Shown: positions 36,066 to 39,809 of the stretch, piece by piece
How positions within the stretch are numbered: position 1 is the first letter of the stretch
Layout of the letters: the number at the start of each line of letters is the position of its first letter
Origin: Bacilli bacterium
Lineage (GTDB): Bacteria; Bacillota_I; Bacilli_A; RFN20; CAG-826
DNA: 39,809 nt
Assembly (NCBI GenBank): GCA_024695105.1
Contig: JAILIV010000085.1
Location: forward strand, 1-39,809
Direction: 5' to 3'
Position numbers and translations under genes: made by a program
Notes under the pieces: model-generated
The model's database searches: none
What the model saw: the letters and a program-made list of their open reading frames with translations, nothing else
Told to the model about the DNA's origin: nothing

Positions 36066-36782
36066 ATGGCAAAACTTACGAAAGAAGAAAAAGCCGCCCG
36101 CAGAGCGGAACGCAAGAAAGCGGGCAAGGGACTCTGGGTTGAATTCCGGGAGTTCATCAACCGCGGCAACGCGTTCATGCTGGCCGTCGGCGTCGTCATC
36201 GGCGGCGCGTTCTCCGCGATCGTCAACGCGTTCGTCAACATCTTGACCTCGCTCGCCACCTGGCCGGTTCCTGGTGGTCTCGCTGGCCTGGTCACCCCGC
36301 TTCCCGCCGCGACCGACGTGCAGCGTGGTTTGGGCGCTGGCGCGCACCTCGACATTGGTCTTGGCCAGACCTTCAGCGCGTCCGACTTGATGACCATGAC
36401 CGAAAAGCTGGCCACCAAGCTCTATGGCGCGGGCTATTCCGACGTCGAGTTCGTCGACGCCAAGAACACGCTCACCAGCAACTACACCCTTTACGGCACG
36501 ACTTATTACTACAAGCAAACCGCCATCATCAACTGGGGCGTCTTGCTCAACGCGATCATCGCCTTCATCATCATCGCCATCGTGCTCTTCATCATCGTCA
36601 AGGTGGTGAACGCCGCCGCCGCGAAGAAGGCCGCCGCCGAAGCCAAGGCCCGCGAAGCCTATTATCAAAAGCACCCCGAAGAGCGTCCCGTCGAACCTGA
36701 GCCCGAAGCTCCGAAGCCGACCCAGGAAGAGCTCCTCACCGCGATCCTTGCCGAACTAAAAAAACAAAACGCGGCAAAGTAA
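36066..36782 (+). CDS. mscL: Large-conductance mechanosensitive channel MscL with enlarged extracellular loop
   Basis: EFREFINRGNAFMLAVGVVIGGAFSAIVNAFV (TM1) and INWGVLLNAIIAFIIIAIVLFIIVKVVN (TM2); SD AGGAGG. Confidence 0.88.
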   Translation: MAKLTKEEKAARRAERKKAGKGLWVEFREFINRGNAFMLAVGVVIGGAFSAIVNAFVNILTSLATWPVPGGLAGLVTPLPAATDVQRGLGAGAHLDIGLGQTFSASDLMTMTEKLATKLYGAGYSDVEFVDAKNTLTSNYTLYGTTYYYKQTAIINWGVLLNAIIAFIIIAIVLFIIVKVVNAAAAKKAAAEAKAREAYYQKHPEERPVEPEPEAPKPTQEELLTAILAELKKQNAAK

Positions 36783-36796
36783 GGCAATCCCTCTAG

Positions 36797-36823
36797 GCGG
36801 ATCATTCCAATGGTCCGCTTTTT
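36797..36823 (+). terminator. Intrinsic terminator after mscL
   Basis: GCGGATCA-TTCCAA-TGGTCCGC followed by TTTTT. Confidence 0.85.
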
Positions 36824-36849
36824 CATATCCTCATGTAGAATCTTCCCGT

Positions 36850-37929
36850 ATGTATCAAACGATTGAGAATTTCCGCGACCTCGGCGTCTACGATTGCGCC
36901 TATGGGAAGATGACCCCTGGCGTTGTCTATCGTAGCGGCACCCTTTCTTACGCCAGTGAAGAAGAGTTGGCCAAAGTAAAGCAACTCGGCATAAAGACGA
37001 TCATTGATTTGCGTGGGGAGCCTATCCGCTCTAGATGCCCGCATCCTTTGTCGAAAGACGATTCCATCAAAATCATCGATGTGGAAGTGCCCCACGGCGA
37101 GGACTTTGCCCACAAAGAGGAAGACGTTCCGAATTGGTATTTAAAGTTCGTGAGCAGTCCGTATGTTTCCCGCATGTTTTTCCATTCCCTCCTGAATGCG
37201 CGGAAACCTGTGCTGATCCATTGCGAGGCAGGTAAGGACCGGACGGGTGTGTTTTCCGCCTTGCTATTGCTTGCCAATGGCGTTTCCAAAGAGGACGTGT
37301 GCAAAGATTACACGCTTTCTTACGATGGCCGTCTGGCGAAAACGGAGCGACGCACGCTAGAGCGCGTTCCGACATTAGAGGACTTCGTGTTTCATCCGAA
37401 TCCTTCCACGTTTGCCGGTTTCATTGATTTGTTCTTTGAGACGTTTGGTTCCATGGAAGGGTATTTCGAGGCCATGGAATTCGATGAAGACGAGGCCAAT
37501 GGGATTTGCAATCTCTTTGGCGTCCAGGAGATTTCCGCAGGCGCCGTGGTGTTTCAGGGGACGAAAGTGCTGATTGAACACATGGCGCAAGGACACTATT
37601 CAATGCCGAAAGGGCACGTGGAGGAAACGGACGAAGACCTTCGCGCCACGGCGCGTAGGGAGATTTTGGAAGAAACGGGTTTATCGGTGCATTTTGACCC
37701 AAAGTTTGAGACACGTACCTTCTTTTCCCCTCGTCCTGGCCACATCAAAGAGGTCGTTTGGTTCCTCGCTTTTGTGGAAAGTGGCACGTTAAAACCCCAA
37801 AAAGAAGAAGTCTCGGATTGCTACTTCCTGAGCCTTGAAAACGCGATGATGACCTTAAGCCATAACAGCGATCGGCGCGTTTTGCAGACGGCGGCCGTTG
37901 GCCTTTGGGCGTCCAGCGCGAGGAAATAA
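36850..37929 (+). CDS. Fusion: tyrosine phosphatase (N) plus Nudix hydrolase (C)
   Basis: N: NFRDLGVYDC..VVYRSGTLS..IIDLRGEPIRSR..LIHCEAGKDRTGVFSALLL. C: AGAVVFQGTKVLIEHMAQGHYSMPKGHVEETDEDLRATARREILEETGL (Nudix box with one extra residue). Confidence 0.9.
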   Translation: MYQTIENFRDLGVYDCAYGKMTPGVVYRSGTLSYASEEELAKVKQLGIKTIIDLRGEPIRSRCPHPLSKDDSIKIIDVEVPHGEDFAHKEEDVPNWYLKFVSSPYVSRMFFHSLLNARKPVLIHCEAGKDRTGVFSALLLLANGVSKEDVCKDYTLSYDGRLAKTERRTLERVPTLEDFVFHPNPSTFAGFIDLFFETFGSMEGYFEAMEFDEDEANGICNLFGVQEISAGAVVFQGTKVLIEHMAQGHYSMPKGHVEETDEDLRATARREILEETGLSVHFDPKFETRTFFSPRPGHIKEVVWFLAFVESGTLKPQKEEVSDCYFLSLENAMMTLSHNSDRRVLQTAAVGLWASSARK

Positions 37930-37931
37930 AA

Positions 37932-37957
37932 AACCAGCGGCACGTTGTCCGCTGGTT
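37932..37957. terminator. Bidirectional terminator between convergent genes
   Basis: AACCAGCGG-loop-CCGCTGGTT with A-run on the left (U-tract for the minus strand). Confidence 0.8.
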
Positions 37958-37964
37958 CGTCGAG

Positions 37965-38873
37965 TTATTTGACGCGGTAGATTTCGTTGAAGATGTGGGC
38001 GGCGTATTTTTCCGCGACGTTGATGCCCGTGACCTCTTCCGCCCCTTTGAAGAAGGCATTGGAGTTCACTTCACATAGGATGGGCTCTTCGCGGATTCCC
38101 GATTCGAGGAAGTCGATGCCACAGTAATCGAGTTTCATCGCCCGGGCGATACGCTCGGCGGTATCGATTTGGAAAGGGCTCATGGTGTGCTCCACACCAA
38201 TCCCTCCCACGGAGAGGTTGCTACGGAAGTCCCCAGTGATGGACCTTCTCTTATAACCGGCGACGAATTTGCCACCGACGATGATCAAGCGGTAGTCGAA
38301 GCCCTTGGACGCTTCGATGAATTCTTGGTACAAACGCGGACGGTAGGTAATCTGCGACTCGATTTCGCGTAGCTCATCCATGTTGTTTGCCAGGAAGACG
38401 CCTTGACCTTGGGAACCGTAATTGGTTTTCACGACGATCGGGAAGGGGATGACGTTCACGAGGTTGTTAAGGAAGTCCTCGTTATCCAAAAGGGAATAGT
38501 GGAGAGGGCCCGTGACGGTCTTGGGCATGTGAATGCCAAAGTGCATGAGGTTCATGTAGGTCAGCATCTTGTCGTCGCAGGCTTCGATGGCGCGCGCCGA
38601 GTTGAAAAGGCGCATCCCGGATTCTTCAAGGAGATGGGAAATGTAGCGATCTTTGTCGAGGAACAAAACAAAGTCGTAGGGGAGGTCGACGGAGTAAAGT
38701 TCCCCATCGCTTCCGATGAAAGCGTAAATCTCGGCGGTGTTTTTCACGTCGAGTTCGATGTCGAGGTTTTTGAATTCAAAGGCCATGCGGTCGATGAAAT
38801 GCTGGATCGAAGGCAAAACGTCATAAGCGTTGACCACGACCAGACCGCGATGGTGCATACCAGACCTAAGCAT
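37965..38873 (-). CDS. RimK-like ATP-grasp ligase
   Basis: FPIVVKTNYGSQGQGVFLANN...YQEFIEASKGFDYRLIIVGGKFVAGYKRRSITGDFRSNLSVGG...LCEVNSNAFFKG. Confidence 0.88.
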   Translation of the reverse strand: MLRSGMHHRGLVVVNAYDVLPSIQHFIDRMAFEFKNLDIELDVKNTAEIYAFIGSDGELYSVDLPYDFVLFLDKDRYISHLLEESGMRLFNSARAIEACDDKMLTYMNLMHFGIHMPKTVTGPLHYSLLDNEDFLNNLVNVIPFPIVVKTNYGSQGQGVFLANNMDELREIESQITYRPRLYQEFIEASKGFDYRLIIVGGKFVAGYKRRSITGDFRSNLSVGGIGVEHTMSPFQIDTAERIARAMKLDYCGIDFLESGIREEPILCEVNSNAFFKGAEEVTGINVAEKYAAHIFNEIYRVK

Positions 38874-38879
38874 GGAATG

Positions 38880-38885
38880 ATTATA
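38880..38885 (-). promoter_or_regulatory. Extended -10 box of ATP-grasp gene
   Basis: Minus strand TGATATAAT, 6 nt before ATG 38873. Confidence 0.6.
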
Positions 38886-38977
38886 TCATTGCTCCGACAA
38901 AGTCGCGCCTTTTCTTCAAGGGCATGTTCCAAATGTCGTAACGAAGGGTAAAATAAGGCAAACCAGAGGAGAGAAAA

Positions 38978-39190
38978 ATGGCTGATGCAAAAAAGGTTTA
39001 CCACGTATCCAAACGCGCCGAAGACGGCAAATGGGTCATCAAGTTCGCCGGCGGCGAGAAGGTGATCAAGACCTTCCCGACCAAAGAGGCCGCCCTCGCT
39101 TATGCGGACCAGCTTGCCGCCAACCAGGGCGGAACCGTCCTTTTCCACGCTTCCAAAGGCGCCAAGGCCGGCAAAATCCAAAAGCGGTAA
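38978..39190 (+). CDS. DUF2188-like 70-aa protein
   Basis: KKVYHVSKRAEDGKWVIKFAGGEKVIKTFPTKEAALAYADQLAANQGGTVLFHASKGAKAGKIQKR; SD GGAGAG. Confidence 0.82.
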   Translation: MADAKKVYHVSKRAEDGKWVIKFAGGEKVIKTFPTKEAALAYADQLAANQGGTVLFHASKGAKAGKIQKR

Positions 39191-39204
39191 TTCCCGAAAA
39201 AGGG

Positions 39205-39234
39205 AAAAGGGCGCGCACGTGCCCTTTTCTTTTG
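39205..39234 (+). terminator. Intrinsic terminator
   Basis: AAAAGGGC-GCGCACGT-GCCCTTTT followed by CTTTT. Confidence 0.85.
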
Positions 39235-39279
39235 CCTCATTTTACCCATTGGGAAGTGAAATGGTTTATCATGTGTGAC

Positions 39280-39645
39280 ATGCAGAAACCAACGAAGTCC
39301 CAAGAAGATTTCCTAGAGGCGCTTTTGATGCTGGAAGGCCAGGAACAGCCTTTGGAGACCACTCGCGTCGCCAAGCTTTTGGGTATTTCCAAACCTGCGG
39401 TACATCAAATGGGCCACGAACTCATCGACCGCGGATGGATTACGCGCAAGGACTACGGGGCGATGAAGTTGACCGATGAAGGCCGGGAAATCGCGGAGAT
39501 GGTTTTGCATCGCCACCACGTCATTAAGGAATTCTTGCTGCAGCTTGGCGTCAGCGAGGAAAACGCGGAGAAAGATTGTTGTCTGATGGAACACATCCTT
39601 TCGGATGAAACGTTCCAGGCGATGGAAAAGAAAATCGGGAAATGA
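39280..39645 (+). CDS. DtxR/MntR-like metal-dependent transcriptional regulator
   Basis: KSQEDFLEALLMLEGQEQPLETTRVAKLLGISKPAVHQMGHELIDRGWITRKDYGAMKLTDEGREIAEMVLHRHHVIKEFLLQLGVSEENAEKDCCLMEHILSDETF. The ORF-track frame extends upstream to 39031; start is 39271 or 39280. Confidence 0.88.
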   Translation: MQKPTKSQEDFLEALLMLEGQEQPLETTRVAKLLGISKPAVHQMGHELIDRGWITRKDYGAMKLTDEGREIAEMVLHRHHVIKEFLLQLGVSEENAEKDCCLMEHILSDETFQAMEKKIGK

Positions 39646-39683
39646 AAACGCATCATGGGATTTGAACCAATGATGCGTTTTTC

Positions 39684-39809
39684 CTATTTCTTCGTGGGAT
39701 CGACGCGTTTGAATAGCTCGTCGTTGGAGCGGACGATGGGAATCATCATGTGCGTGCGGATACGTTCAATGGCTTTGCGGACATCCGTGTCGGTGCTGCG
39801 GTCGTCCAC
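39684..39809 (-). CDS. C-terminal end of an unidentified protein, runs off window end
   Basis: Minus strand reads VDDRSTDTDVRKAIERIRTHMMIPIVRSNDELFKRVDPTKK-stop, open to the edge; convergent with the DtxR-like gene across a hairpin (AACGCATCAT...ATGATGCGTT, 39646-39680). Confidence 0.5.
   Translation of the reverse strand: MDDRSTDTDVRKAIERIRTHMMIPIVRSNDELFKRVDPTKK

Noticed and set aside
36012-36674. 220-aa minus-strand ORF
   Set aside because: Antisense to mscL; low-complexity translation.
1-39809. Mobile element, prophage or defence island
   Set aside because: No transposase, integrase, phage structural, restriction or toxin-antitoxin genes were recognised; most genes are metabolic or transport functions.

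Overview
The window is about 39.8 kb of a single bacterial chromosome. It is coding-dense and moderately GC-rich, with standard stop codons. It looks Bacillota-like and anaerobic: T-box leader, purine riboswitch, class III RNR, 4Fe-4S flavoproteins. That lineage call is inference. From left to right: the 5' end of a Y-family DNA polymerase (-); a Met-specific T-box followed by metNIQ; tRNA-Ala(CGC); a decayed region with a GHKL/RsbW-like fragment and short tandem repeats; a polysaccharide deacetylase; a small six-repeat 'RxYCGPYLYEIxG' protein; an FAD dehydrogenase; a CofE-like ligase, a stand-alone GMP-synthase ATPase subunit and xpt; a purine riboswitch followed by a BMP-type nucleoside ABC transporter and a uracil/xanthine permease; a tyrosine phosphatase and cysE; two GltD-like flavoproteins plus HypA; a dCache-GGDEF protein; a GntR-ABC operon; a dNTP-synthesis cluster (dfrA, thyA, nrdG, trxB, NrdD-redoxin fusion); CvpA-like and enlarged MscL membrane proteins; a tyrosine phosphatase-Nudix fusion; an ATP-grasp ligase; DUF2188; and a DtxR-like regulator. 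No mobile element, prophage or CRISPR array was seen. The most notable observations are: (1) a recurrent arrangement in stand-alone and first genes that lack a Shine-Dalgarno, where a TANNNT -10 box sits 6-9 nt before the start codon (putative leaderless mRNAs), while operon-internal genes carry strong SDs; (2) the six-repeat Cys-containing beta-flower-like protein; (3) the phosphatase-Nudix fusion; (4) the 915-aa multidomain flavoprotein with an orphan HypA; (5) the NrdD-redoxin fusion next to trxB. All calls come from reading the sequence and family knowledge; no searches were run.
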